A stretch of 64,000 nt of DNA from Diphasiastrum complanatum (taxonomy: Eukaryota > Streptophyta > Lycopodiopsida > Lycopodiales > Lycopodiaceae), in NCBI GenBank assembly GCA_029204225.1, contig CM055097.1, forward strand, positions 43,348,851 to 43,412,850, given 5' to 3'. Below the pieces are notes generated by a model, which saw only the letters and a program-made list of their open reading frames with translations, ran no database searches and was not told where the DNA came from. Each line of letters begins with the position of its first letter. Positions within the stretch are counted from its first letter, which is position 1. A program made the translations under genes and the position numbers. This document shows positions 33,787 through 45,854 of the stretch, piece by piece.

Positions 33787-34860
33787 TGTGGTGGCCTCGT
33801 CGTTATAGATTTCCACAAAATTAATGAATTACATAGTATAAAAGGTTTGATCATTCCCCAAGAGAGAGAATAATTTCATCTTTTGCATGGTAAATGTATG
33901 TATGATGATAAACAGACTAGAATTTATAAAGTTCACAATGAATACTACAACGACATAACTAGTTATCCAAAGATATTTGGGTAAATTGGCATCCAAAAAC
34001 ACCAATGATAGAACGATTTGGTCAAGGTCTGTAATTGTAAGAATAACTTTATCTTTCAGGCTCTTCAGGCATCAAGAAAACAGTCAGAACTGACAGCAAC
34101 TAGCAATTAGATTCATCAAGCAGAATCACATTAGCTAAAAGTTCTTCTTAATCAAACACAAAGAATTAGTTTTTATCACAGGAAGCAAACAAGACAGAGC
34201 CTCAATCAATCCCATTATCTGAACACATAGCTCATTCTGAGTTGAAGGAGTTTCTGCTAAAAGTTATGTTTAACCGCTTCGGCTAATTCCCTGCGCACAT
34301 TAGTCAGAATTATTACTTGCTAGTGTCGCCTGAAAATCCATGTTAGAGTATCTGAAATTCAGTATAACTTAAGAAATGTGTGTGATGCAAACAAAACAAT
34401 ATCACAATCAATCACAGATCATACAGAGTGTGTTCGCACAAATGATAAGAAGTAATTCTATGAGAGATAACAGAAGGAAAGAATGTTCAAGCTATAAGAA
34501 CTTGCTCTTCACTCTCTACTGATACTCAGCCCTACGTAGAAATGCATATGTACAATGGCATATAGTGCTATCCTTATAAGAATGTTCTTCAGCCTCAATG
34601 TCACTTACGAACCGTCAAATGTCGGTTTTGAACTTCTATTGCGTCTCTTTAGTACGTCGCAACTTCTACTCAAAATATGAATTTACAAAGTGCGAAATAG
34701 GCCTTTACATATATTTAGGCACTATAGCACCTTTTATATACATGGAAATTAAGTTTTTTTTACAATATATGACAAAATTTGGATAATGTGAGATCATAAG
34801 ACTCCACAATAACAGCAAAAATGATTACTTATCATATCCTAAGCATTCATTCACAAACAA
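33787..34860 (-). repeat. 5' LTR of the minus-strand tRNA-Asp gypsy element
   Basis: The terminal CACCACA on the minus strand lies 5 bases from the primer site, so the LTR occupies the DNA above 33787. It is AT-rich and noncoding. The distal edge is estimated, because no second LTR copy is present for comparison. Confidence 0.5.
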
Positions 34861-34960
34861 CATGACTAATAGAGTGAAAACACTTAGATGGCTCCCAAAT
34901 CAATGTCCTTCTTCATGCCTCAAAGTGGATCCGTCATGGATTAGATACAAAATCATCATA

Positions 34961-35076
<116 letters not shown>

Positions 35077-35321
35077 AGCCACTTCTATCACGTGTGAACA
35101 CCCATGTTATATGAGTCCTCCAGTACAAGTTTAAGAGTTGCCAAGACAACAACCACCTACACAACAACAAAGATTGGCATTCCCAGGTCCAAGAGGATCT
35201 GCCCAACCAAATAGGCCAAACCAACAATTAACTTGAGAGACCTTTACTCGAACATCTATTCTGAATTTAAGCTACAATGGAAAAAGCTTTAGTCCAGAAG
35301 TGCTTAGGTAGTGATGCATGA

Positions 35322-35488
35322 GTAAGCACATGCACTTAGCTGATTCGACTAAGGTTTGGTTCTTCCTCTTAGCAAGACCATTGGACTAAGATGAATAGGG
35401 AGTGATGAACTATTGTTCAATGTCTTGGTTCAAGCAATAGTCCTTAAATTCGATTGAGATGTACTCTCCATCATTGTTGGACCTTCTT
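35322..35488 (-). pseudogene. Copia integrase core fragment
   Basis: On the minus strand the sequence reads RSNNDGEYISIEFKDYC, then a stop after DIEQ, then FITPYSS, another stop, and SNGLAKRKNQTLVESAKCM. This is the copia integrase stretch between the second Asp and the Glu. The expected Asp of RSDNGGEY is Asn, and the ERKNRT motif reads KRKNQT. The fragment is about 55 codons long with nothing matching on either side. Confidence 0.7.
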
Positions 35489-36639
35489 GCTTTGATTTGT
35501 CTATCAGTTTCTTTTCCTGCTCACTCTTTGAGTTTTCTAAAAAGGTTAAATGACTATGATTTATGCCTACTAAAATATACCAGAAAAAAAAAAAATCTGG
35601 ATCGAGATCCTAGCAGCCAAAACTTACAATGGATAGTTGTGGATTGGAAGTGTGTCAATGTAGCAACAGGAAACAAGATGTAAGAGTTCTGTAATAATGC
35701 ACAAAATAGCAACAGTTGTGTGTGGACAAAATTGCACTCTTGATTAATAAAAATAGAGTACATGAACCTGAAGCTATGCGCTAGTCTAGGAGGTGCAAAA
35801 ATACAAAGCTTTAGACACTTAATCGTTGATCACAATGAATGAAATGTCTTGAGTTCTTTTGATCAGACTTCGTACAACACTCTAAATGTTAACGATGAAA
35901 AAATTTGTGTGAACAGCCTTCCAATCCCCTCAATATGGTTGTTGCTACTAACGGGTATGAAGAGTTGAAGTGCCATGAAATGATCATGAATTTACTACTC
36001 GTTGATGCTTAACTTTCATTAATGAGGTTTCCTTTGAAGTGTACTGCTTTTTGTTTAAACATTTGGTTACACTTCGACTATTTCTGATATAAATGGTATG
36101 ATGGGTTTAGTTATATGACTTGGATTAGACATGTCTGTTAAAGTCTATGTATACTTATTTGTGGACGATAATGCCCTGACAATTTGAAATTGACAGTGCA
36201 ATAAACATTTTTCTAAGTTGTTACTTAGAAAAAGGAATGGTGTTCCAATAAGCATTTTGAAAAGGGTAATGCCAGATAGTTTTGAACTCTACTATAAAAC
36301 TAGTCTGGATGTAATTGTCTACTTTAGTCGTACTTTTGTAATTGTTGACTTTCAAGCACTGATTATACACTGTTAACCTTATAATTTTGTAACTTTGAGT
36401 AAATCTGAAACAATGTCCGACTTTCTACTCATGATATGGACAAAATTAGAGTCACCTAACTTGGCAATGACTACTTGTTGCGACATGGATAACAACTGAG
36501 AGTATGTGTAGACACCTGTAGTTCCCACAATAATGTCCCTGTTCTAACATGGTTGTTGTTGTGGATGGATGCAGGTGAGCATATTGTCCTCAATTCGGAG
36601 CTTTTGCTGGTTGTTAGGTTTGGTCAATATGATTTGTTT

Positions 36640-36806
36640 GATTGTGATGACTCTCTACGAATTTGATTTACTTTAATATTCGTATGTTTGGTATGTGGTG
36701 ATAATGTGCAGTTTTGTTTAGATTTGTTAGGTTAAAAAACACACACACCACTCATGTGTTAGAGAGGATTCCCCTCAAAAATCCAACCATACTTGGCTAG
36801 ATTTGC
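36640..36806 (+). repeat. Diverged direct repeat, copy 1
   Basis: It shares TGTTCAGTTTTGTTTAGATT-type sequence, an ACACACAC run and AACCATACTTGGCTAGATTT with the copy at 37207-37390. Both copies are noncoding. Confidence 0.7.
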
Positions 36807-37206
36807 CTTGTAACATCTCACCAACAATACTGGATTTTCAGTGTTTTCAGAGTTACTAATGACATTACTATCTTACATGGGTTTGTACTTTGTCTTTCAT
36901 TATCATTTCCCTTACTACACTATTGTGTGTATTGGACAAGGTACTTTCATTGACAAGTTTCAAATATGTGATTTTCTAACCATACAACCTCCTACATTAT
37001 GGTTGTATGACTTGAGAAATGCTTCTCATGCAGTTATGTCACTGCTAGACTGGGGTAAAATTTGGCTAGTATTTTGAACTAGTTCGGAATTTGGCTGGGA
37101 AAAACTATTATTATATCTTGAGTGTTTATCTCGGTTCTAGAATGCTATTGAAAAATCTTAAGACATATTTGATGCCATCATCTTTGAGAAAATATGGTTG
37201 TCTTTT

Positions 37207-37390
37207 GACTATGATGACATGACACTATACAAATTTGATTGACTTTAAGATTTGTGTGTGTTATATTGTGGCAATTATGTTCAGTTTTGTTTAGATTCGT
37301 TAGGTACAAACACACACACAGACCACTCTTGTGTTGGAGAGGATTTCTCTTGAATATCCAACCATACTTGGCTAGATTTGCCTAGTAACA
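37207..37390 (+). repeat. Diverged direct repeat, copy 2
   Basis: This is the second copy of the repeat at 36640-36806, about 560 bp downstream, with substitutions and small indels. It may be part of an unrecognised element. Confidence 0.7.
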
Positions 37391-38234
37391 TTTGTGGGCT
37401 CTAATATTAATCTATGGGATCAAACGGAATGTGAATTATCACTTCGGTTGACATTTGGATTGATGTCAACTGAAGAAACAAAGAGTTCTTGATAGTAGGA
37501 TTGTGGATTACTTAGAGAATGGATTTTATGAGCTGTTGAATCAGATTATCAACATAGGAGTCGTAGACTGCCATGAAAGAGAGATTGCGAAGACGATTAG
37601 GCGTCCAAGACAACCATGCAATCCTCTAGTAATGATAACCTGGTATGAAGAGAATGTAGAATCAATTTAGGCATCAAAGACAGCCATACAATTCTCTGAT
37701 AACAGTGTTTGTGTAAGAGGAGTGAGAGTTATTATTTAACAAGAATGCAGAAAGAGTGTAGAACAATAACAAATTTGTATAATAAGTTGTAAACACAACG
37801 ATCAAATAACAATACAATTGCACTGATGAGCATGTGATCCTACCTATAGGTTCAAAACAATTGCTAACATTATGAATATATATATATATCTCTCTCTATG
37901 GTCACTAACTCTAAGGAGTCAGCTATTGTAAGACCCATTCTGGCCGTTTGATCTATGTCTGATGACTTATGATAACTTGTGACACTCTATTGTATGTTTT
38001 ATCTTCAATCGCTCATTTACATTTATAGCAACAGGAAGATCTTGCATTGTTCAACTTTACATTTACAAGATTGTTAACAGCTGCTAAACTGATCAATAGA
38101 TCGATTTATTGTTGGAGCGTGAAGATGTTATGATCTGGTATCTGGAATGCCTTGTAAATCTACAGATGGACGACGTGACAGTCCTTCATTTTTTGGCCTT
38201 TCCCTTTAGTTAAGGGCAGGGCAACCTTTGGCAT

Positions 38235-38337
38235 TGTCAAAATATTGAAAAATCTATCTAATGTTGTGAGTAGGGGTCCTAAAAATGCCAAAGATGAATT
38301 GGGATCTTTTGGCTTAGTAAAGACCCATCTTAGAATT
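38235..38337 (+). repeat. Copia X 5' LTR, first part
   Basis: These 103 bp match the first 100 bp of the 3' LTR (from 46831) almost base for base, up to CCCATCTTAGAAT. Element Y starts at the break. Confidence 0.88.
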
Positions 38338-38971
38338 GCATGGCATCAATCTATTGATTGCATGAGCCACATCCTTTGGTTAGTGTCATATCACATGTGT
38401 AGAGGACAGCTCACATGTGAATAAGCTGAAGTAGGCGAATTTTGACTTCTAGAAGATTTTTAAGTAGATCTCCATATAGAAGGAAAATGGACCAAAAGTG
38501 CTCAAAATAGAAGGTTTTGTCCAAGTGTCAGTTTTGCATGATGAATCATCATATGACAAAGCACCTTCACACATGTGGGATCAGAGGGATGATCACTACC
38601 ACGAGCTCCCACTTATTGTATATATAGAGCCACATTTGGCCATAATCAATGTTGGACACCAATCTTGGTTTTGGAAGCAATTTTGAGTGATTCTCTCCAT
38701 TCATCTACATTTGTTTTGATTGTTTTGAGGTTCTATCAATGTGTACTTGATTTTCAGGTTGGAGTCCCTACTCAGACAGTGTTTCACACGTGTGAAACCA
38801 TAAAGTACACTTACCTTCAATTAATGATTGTTCTTGTTAGGATTTTGTGTCTAGAATTGATCTAGATTGATCTTAATCTGAAGTAGATTGATTGATCAAG
38901 TAATCTGACAACCAATCCCTCTCGAGGATCAGATTATGATCCACTCTTGGTACTTTTGTACTTTTTGCACA
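38338..38971 (+). repeat. Element Y 5' LTR (5'-truncated)
   Basis: It is nearly identical to 41808-42445. It contains a perfect 16-bp palindrome, TTTCACACGTGTGAAA, at 38782-38797, and paired CACATGTG motifs near 38390-38420. It ends TTTTTGCACA before the PBS. Confidence 0.88.
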
Positions 38972-40014
38972 TGGTATTAGAGCCTAGTACAAGAGGTTTT
39001 GTTGAAATTGATAGGGTTAATCCAAATCAAAGCCAAAATTAGCAGTTTTTTGGAAACTAGTCAAATTTCGTGTAGCGAGTTGGATTTGATAGCTATCCTC
39101 AAAATTTTTGGTCCAGATCTTGTTGTGGGTTGTAGGAACCCTTTTCTTTTCACACGTGTGAGGCCGTACAGTGTGTAGAGAGAGATCCAATTTTCTAAGA
39201 GTTCCTTCCTTTGTAGAAGACAAGATCTAGAAGCTCATTTTGTGTTGTTATTGGTGGAGAGTTTGTCTCTTCCTAAGTGATCAAATCTTTCTAAGTGGCA
39301 TTAGCTCTTTGAAGCACAATATCTTAGTGAGAAAAATCACAACTTTTGATTTTGAATTTCATTCCAAGTCTTAAAAAGTAGAGTAATTGGTGGATCCAAT
39401 AGGAGTGATTGAATTCAATTTGTTGAGCAAAAATTGACATAGAATGTATGAGACTCAAATTAGTTCTATTCAACTTTCTTTGTGAGAGTGTGAGGGTCAA
39501 TTTGTGATCCCATTGGATGTCTAGAATGAGGAGGAGTCCATATTTGAGTATTCATGCATGGTTGAGATCTTTGTGAATCTCTAGTTGTCTATTTTTTTAA
39601 GCTTTGTGAAAAATTGGTGGTATGTTGTCAAATCAGATCAAATTCATTCTAAATCTCAAGTGTGAGATTATTTGGGTCAAGAGTGAGTTCAAAAGAAGTG
39701 ATTAAGTTTGATTTTCATGTATTTGAAACAAAACCCATCTTTTGTTCATCTCAAGTGTTGAGAGAACTAGTCAAGTGAAAAGGAAAATCTAGGTGTCAAA
39801 TGTTTTTCATATCCATTTCAACTTTCAAAAGAAAGAGTCATTGGTATTTGATGAGTTCCAATAGGAGATTCGATTTGATTTTTTTAGTGATTGATTCAAA
39901 GATAGTGTGCTTTTGTCTTAGTGATCAAAGCAAAGTTTCCAAGTGACTAGTCATTACGGTGAAGATTGATTCTTAGGTTTGTGAGCTAGATCTTTTGTAG
40001 ATCCTTCTAGACTG
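38972..40014 (+). other. Element Y primer-binding site and leader
   Basis: TGGTATTAGAGCC at 38972-38984 fits the initiator tRNA-Met primer with one change. The leader is about 1 kb and noncoding, and carries TCACACGTGTGA at 39150-39161, about 180 bp after the LTR. Confidence 0.75.
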
Positions 40015-41518
40015 TTGAAAATGTTCAAATCTAGTCTCTTGAAAGTCACAAATTACATTTGTAGAATCATTTTGGAAGTGCATTGTTTGGTTCAAGATGC
40101 AAAGATAGATGTCACTTTCATGAAAGTAACTTGGATTTATTTTATGTCCTTGGAAAGTATTTTGCTTGGAACTTTGGACAAGTTCAAACTTATTGTTATT
40201 ATCCAAGAGAAATCAATCAAGAATAAGGAGCAATCACAAAATGAAAATAGATTCATTTATGCTCTCATGTCAACTTATGAAGAACCATTTTGCTTTGAAG
40301 AGATTTTTGTATCTCAAAGGTGGATTAAGGCAATACTAGTTGAGTGTGATTCCTTAAAGTATAGCAAAGCATGTTTTCCTTGTAAGCTTACATTAGTTAT
40401 GAAGTCAAGGAAATGGAAATATCTTCATAATGTAAGATCTTTTGGTTTCAATAAGATCATGAATGATGTGGTCATTCATAAAGATGAAAATTGTAAGTTT
40501 TCAATCTTAAAAGCAAGTTGTAAACTTCGTATGAGAATAAGTGAAGCATCCAAAGTGGACACTTATATCCATAAGCAAGTAGTTAGCCTTATTGAGATGG
40601 AAATACCTTTTGATTTCAATATTGGAAAAATCATGCCAAGTTGTGGTGATTTTTTGGTTCTAGCATAAGTAATCTTGATAATCATAGGAAGTGCATATTG
40701 TATGGTCAAACTTGTTGTGATCACCATGAGACATGGAGGTCTCAAAACGGAGCACCATGAAGAGGATCTTAAAGAGTCATCTCAAAGTTCAAGTATGCCA
40801 AGGATTGAGGAGGAGAGACCTTCTCAAGTTGTGATTCTAAAAAGAAACTCAAGAAACATGGTGGAACCCATGTGGCTCACATTTCAAGGGAAAGAGGAGC
40901 ATATCTCATGTGGTATACATCTCATACTTACTTCCCTCATTTGATAAATCAATTTGCTTTAGTGAGATCATTGCATCTCAAAATTGGAGTAAAGCCATAC
41001 TAGTTGAGTATGAAGTCTCTCTTGAAAACATAGATGTTCTTAAAAGGTTGAAATTGATTTAAAATCAATTAGAAAGCAAATGGTTATTTCATCAAATGTA
41101 TGCTCTTGAGTCATGCAAGAGCAAAAGTGATTTGTTCACTCATAGTTTGAAAATTTGTATTGAGGCAGACTGTAAACTCTTTATGAGAGTAAGTGAAGCA
41201 TCTTTTAAAGACACTTATCTCCATAATGAAGTATTTAGCCTCATTGGATCTGAGATTAGCATGGTAAACAAGCATGAAGATATGATACAAACACTTTGTT
41301 ATTATAGCATGCATAGTCTTGCCAATTTGGATGAGTCTAATTCTCTAGATCATGGTAACATGATGTTAGATCTTTGTGATCCTAATAAATCAAGAAGAAA
41401 TCTTTATTTTATCATGAAGGAGCATGCACATGAAGAAGGAGCAAGCCTCAAGGTCAAGCATCTACATGAAAATTGGAAGGAATCAATTTTGGAGATCAAC
41501 ATCAATCTCATTGGCTGA
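40015..41518 (+). pseudogene. Element Y internal coding remnants with a duplicated module
   Basis: Open blocks at 40015-40668, 40675-40944 and 41096-41518 encode related sequence twice. Module 1 has EEPFCFEEIFVSQRWIKAIL (from about 40279) and CKLRMRISEASKVDTYIH (from 40519). Module 2 has KSICFSEIIASQNWSKAILV (from about 40948) and CKLFMRVSEASFKDTYLH (from 41171). The period is roughly 650-665 bp. The first motif resembles the start of copia reverse transcriptase (EP..F.EA.....W..AM..E). I do not recognise the second. No catalytic RT motif is present. I read this as a decayed, duplicated piece of a copia-like polyprotein; a distinct element-specific protein is possible. Confidence 0.55.
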
Positions 41519-41614
41519 TCTTCACACCTTTTGAACCAGCAAAGACCAATTCAGCCTATGGAGTCAAGTTCAAGATCATCATGTTTTCCATCATGCTAGA
41601 TTTTTGAGGAGGAG

Positions 41615-42445
41615 TGTGAAAAATGCAAAAATAAGTTTGGTAGACGCCAAAAATCTTGTATATAGATAAACACACATGTGTGAGCCTGTTCCCATGTGTG
41701 AAAATAGTGTACATGTCATGTACCATAATCATATAGGTTGTACATTGGATTTAATTCAAGTTCTAGTGGCTAAAAAGGCCAAAAACTAGTTTTCTAGACA
41801 TGTGACGCATGGCATCAATCTATTGATTGCATGAGCCACATCCTTTGGTTAGTGTCATATCACATGTGTAGAGGACAGCTCACATGTGTGGAATAAGCTG
41901 AAGTAGGCGAATTTTGACTTCTAGAAGATTTTTAAGTAGATCTCCATATAGAAGGAAAATGGACCAAAAGTGCTCAAAAATAGAAGGTTTTGTCCAGGTG
42001 TCAGTTTTGCATGATGAATCATCATATGACAAAGCACCTTCACACATGTGGGATCAGAGGGATGATCAATACCACGAGATCTCACTTATTGTATATATAG
42101 AGCCACATTTGGCCATAATCAATGTGAGACACCAATCTTGGTTTTGGAAGCAATTTTGAGTGATTCTCTCCATTTGTCTACATTTGTTTTGATTGTTTTA
42201 AGGTTCTATCAATGTGTGCTTGATTTTCAGGTTGGAGTCCCTACTCAGAAAGTGTTTCACACGTGTGAAAACATAAAGTACACTTACCTTCAATTAATGA
42301 TTGTTCTTGTTAGGATTTTGTGTCTAGAATTGATCTAGATTGATCTTAATCTGAAGTAGATTGATAGATCAAGTAATCTGACAACCAATCCCTCTTGAGG
42401 ATCAGATTAGTATCCACTCTTGGTCCTTTTTGTACTTTTTGCACA
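41615..42445 (+). repeat. Element Y 3' LTR (full length)
   Basis: It starts TGTGAAAAATGC after the polypurine-like TTGAGGAGGAG and ends TTTTTGCACA. It has TTTCACACGTGTGAAA at 42255-42270 and several CACATGTG variants (near 41671, 41873 and 42043). A TATA-like GTATATATAGAG lies near 42090. Confidence 0.88.
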
Positions 42446-42864
42446 GGTGGCACAATTAGACATAGTGAGGTGGCTTGAATAAGTCTAGATAGTTTGAGAG
42501 GTGGATCCACAACTCCAATTCAACTCAAAGTAGGAGGAGAGTCCATGGATCTATATATATATGTGATGTACTCTCATTAAGAAAATGATAAATTTGTGTG
42601 TAATGCAAATTTGGAGACAAGCTCTTTGTGGCCTCTCTCTCTCCACGAGTTTTGTACTTCGTATTTTCTCTCTCTAGCCGAGTAGAGGCATTTATGATGC
42701 TTAGTCTTATGTCTTGTTGACAGATCTTGCTTGTAACAAAATAATATTGCTTGTATGATCAACTTTCCTATTGACATTTAATGCTAGTCTGATCTTTATG
42801 GTATTATTGGGCTTAGGAGATAAAAAATACATGTGTAGGGCATTCCACACGTGTGAATTCAGCA
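42446..42864 (+). repeat. Copia X 5' LTR, second part
   Basis: The X LTR resumes at GGTGGCACAATTAGAC and matches 47027-47445 closely. It has a TATA region (CTATATATATATGTGATG near 42550) and the CTCTCTCTCC block, and CACACGTGTG at 42846-42855 just before its end at 42864. Confidence 0.88.
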
Positions 42865-43620
42865 TGCTATCAGAGCTTACCTAAGTTTTACAAGCAAATC
42901 TAATAAAAAAGTTTGCAGATTTGGTCAGATTTCAAGCTAGGAATTGTCTAGATTCTACTTTCTAGCTAGTTTGTAGTTTTTTTGGTGATTTAGAGCTTCA
43001 AACCACATTGAATGGTCCAGATCAGGTACTGTATGGAATTTCAGGTGCTGGCACGTGTGAAATCTGCCCATTTTACGATTGGTGGTTCTCTCTCACCTTA
43101 GATCCAAATTTCATGCAAATTAGCCCACTAAAAACCTAGAAATGATAGAATCTGATGCAATTTGAATCATGACAGTTGGATAAGCCAATCAGAAGTTATA
43201 AGTTTTTGAAGAGTCGTAGGTAGGGCACCTAGAACTGTGACAAATCGTGTGTACATGTCATTTATTGCCTGAATGATCACAAAAATCATCCAGAAGCTGC
43301 ACAATCTCATCTATATGTGATTTAGACAAAATTTATAAGTTCTAGGCAAATTGTTTCATACAAATAGATTGTGTTTGAGTCAATTTGACATTTTTGGAAT
43401 ATTTCACACGTTTGAAATTCAGAGAACCATAACTTTTGCCATACTTCATCTTTTTTGATGATTCAAATCTTGTTTTAGAGAGATTGTCAAGCTAGTGAGA
43501 TCTATCTCACAGTTTTTTGCTTAGTCTTATATAGGATTTGGTTTTGTACCCTTGATTGGTTCCTATAGTGAGAAGATAAGCAATTCTTTCATCCATCTTT
43601 TTTTATTTCCATCATTCTTT
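42865..43620 (+). other. Copia X primer-binding site and leader
   Basis: TGCTATCAGAGC (42865-42876) differs from the canonical tRNA-Met primer site by one base. The 740-bp leader is noncoding, with GCACGTGTGAAA at 43051-43062 and the variant TTTCACACGTTTGAAA at 43402-43417. Confidence 0.78.
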
Positions 43621-44640
43621 ATGACTTCAATGGGTGTCTTTCTATTAGAAGCAAGTGAAAGATTGTCAACCTCCAATTACTCAATTTGGAAGGTTAGAAT
43701 GGAATCTGTCTTAATACTACAAGATGTGATGGATATTGTACTTGGCATTGAAGAAGAACCACAAATTCCTGAAGAAATTCCAAAGTACAAAAAGAGAGCT
43801 AGGATGACTCTGCATTATATTAAGATGAATGTCTCAAATGACATCTTAAGAGAAATTGGTGCTTGTACTAATGCCAAAGATGCTTGGGATACTCTCAAGT
43901 CTATATATGCGGCAAAAAATACTTCTAGACTTCTAACACTAAGAAACCAAAATTTTCAAAATGTACAGAGAAGTGATGAATGTGCTTCAGCTTATGTAAT
44001 GAGAGTTAAAGACCTCCATAGAGAATTTTCATGCATAGGAGACTCCATCAACCAAAATGAACTTGTTCAAGTCATACTTAATGGGTTAAAGGAGGAATAT
44101 GACAACCTTGTTCAGAGTTATGCCATTAAGGAGGAGCTACCAAGCTTGGAAGCACTCAAAGTGTGCTCATTTTTGAAGAATCAAGACAAGAGTATAAACT
44201 CTTGAAAATAGAGAGACTGTCTCTCAACATTGATGGTAAAGCTCTCTTTACCAAAGACAAGCACAAGACAAGAAGTAAGAATCAACACCAATCCTCTTCA
44301 AGCAAGAACAATCTTATTTCCAAGGAGAAAGGAGAAGAGGATGAGTCCTCTCAAGCTTCCACATCCAAGAAGAAGAAAAAAAACATCAAGTGTTTCTTTT
44401 GTGGCAAGAAGGGGCATTATGCCACCAATTGCTTCAACAAGAAGAGTCAATTCAAGCAAGCCAACATTTCTAATGAAGAGAAGGAAGATGCTCATGCAAG
44501 TGATGGAGAGGGATCTCTTATGGTCTCGCGTTTTTCCTCATCACCTTTCAAGAAGGATGGTTCGTGGTATATTGACAGTGGAGCTTCCTCACATATGTGT
44601 AGCTCCAAGTATTCTTTTTCATCCATGTCACCTTAGAAGG
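43621..44640 (+). pseudogene. Copia X gag and start of protease
   Basis: Gag starts MTSMGVFLLEASERLSTSNY. It keeps the UBN2-type block (NYSIWKVRMESVLILQDVMD, NDILREIGACTNAKDAWDTL), and a one-base shift near 44160 moves it to the next frame. That frame holds a complete zinc knuckle, CFFCGKKGHYATNC, and the protease motif WYIDSGASSHM near 44565. A second shift near 44632 ends it. The protein is close in sequence to copia 1 and copia 2, so the three are one lineage. Confidence 0.87.
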
Positions 44641-45854
44641 AGCCAAGAAGTCCATCTACACAGCAAATGATCATGAGTGTGCTATTGAAGATTCATCAAA
44701 AGTTCTTTCTCTGTCTAATGTACTTTTTGTTCCCAAGTTAACAGAAAATCTTATTAGTTTTGGGCAATTGTTTGATAGTGGAATAGATGTGAATTTCAAT
44801 GTTGATACATGTACAATCAAGAAGCATGATGATATCCTTGCATTTGGGTATAGATATGGTGGAATCTACAATCTTGATCCCAAAGAGTATGCTAACTCTT
44901 GTGATAGTGCTTTTGCTACTCATATGTCTTTGGAGGAACTATGGCATGGAAGGTTGGGACATCCTAACTATTATTCTATGGTGTCCATGGTCAAGAAATC
45001 CAAAGCTATTGGCTTGCCTAATCTTATCTCCAAGAATTTCAAGCCATGTGAGGCTTGTGCCATATCTAAGTCTCATAAGAAGCCTTTTTCAAAGTCATCT
45101 ATCAAGACTACACATCCATTGGAGCTCATACACTCGGATGTGCACTTCTCATCTTCAAAGAGCAAGGGTGGTGCTACTTGCTTTGTAACTTTCATTGATG
45201 ATTTCACTAGATTTACTTGGGTATATCTTCTAGCTTCAAAATCTATGGTGTTTGACTATTTTCTAAAGTTCAAAACTCTAGTTGAAAAGCAATTTTCATA
45301 CAAAATCAAGATTCTTAGAAGTGATGGAGGTGGTGAGTACACTTCCAATAAATTTCATGATTATTGTGAGCTTGAAGGCATTAAAAGGGAGTTTTCTTGT
45401 GCATATACACCATCTCAAAATGGGGTGGCTGAAAGAAAGAATAGAACACTGTGTGAATGTGCCAAGACCATTAGAATTGAGAAGCAAATATTTGAAGAAA
45501 CCTAAGGTTGAACACCTTAGAGTATTTGGATGCATATGCTTTGTCCATATTCCCTTGAAAACGAGAAAAAAGGATGATCCTTGTGCAAGCAAAGGAGTAA
45601 TGGTTGGATATTCATCCAACAAGAAAGCCTATCAAATCTACATGCTCTCTACCTCTAAAGTAAATGATAGTAGAGACGTAGTTTTTCATGAAGAAGAAAA
45701 GTCCAATCTTGGAGGGGCCGAGATCAAGCAACCTCAAAATCTATCACCTATTGTTATTGAAGACAATCAACATATGGAGGAGTCAAGATTTGAAGATGGA
45801 AGTCCTCGGATTTTCACTCCTAGAAGATCCATGAGGGAGAGATCCGAGGTGTAG
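44640..45854 (+). pseudogene. Copia X integrase
   Basis: The frame 44768-45505 has LWHGRLGHPNYYSM, CEACAISKSHKKPF, LIHSDVHF, LRSDGGGEYTSNKF and NGVAERKNRTL, so all three catalytic acids are kept. After IRIEKQ the frame shifts, and about 30 codons of the usual sequence (LPKEFWGEA... to the LYKK region) are deleted. The C-terminal zone (HLRVFGCICFVHI, MVGYSSNKKAYQIY, TPRRSMRERSEV) follows to 45854. It is the best preserved integrase of the window, but not functional as it stands. Confidence 0.87.

Larger units (their letters stand above)
35489..38229. other. Unassigned AT-rich DNA; its end is part of an old LTR
   Basis: No gene is recognised in 2.7 kb. A diverged direct repeat lies at 36640-36806 and 37207-37390. 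The last part, up to 38229, has GCCTTTCCCTTTAGTTAAGG and GGCAACCTTT. These resemble the GCCTTTAGTCTAAGGCACC minisatellite at 48.5-48.9 kb and continue beyond copia X at 47446, so it is interpreted as part of the copia 5 LTR into which X inserted. Confidence 0.4.
38338..42445 (+). mobile_element. LTR element Y, nested in the 5' LTR of copia X
   Basis: Two LTRs (38338-38971 and 41615-42445) flank an internal region with PBS and polypurine tract. The 5' LTR lacks about the first 190 bp present in the 3' LTR. About 90 bp of the host X LTR (46933-47024 equivalent) is missing at the same junction, so one deletion removed both. The internal 2.6 kb encodes no recognisable gag, protease or integrase, so Y is a non-autonomous element. 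Confidence 0.82.
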
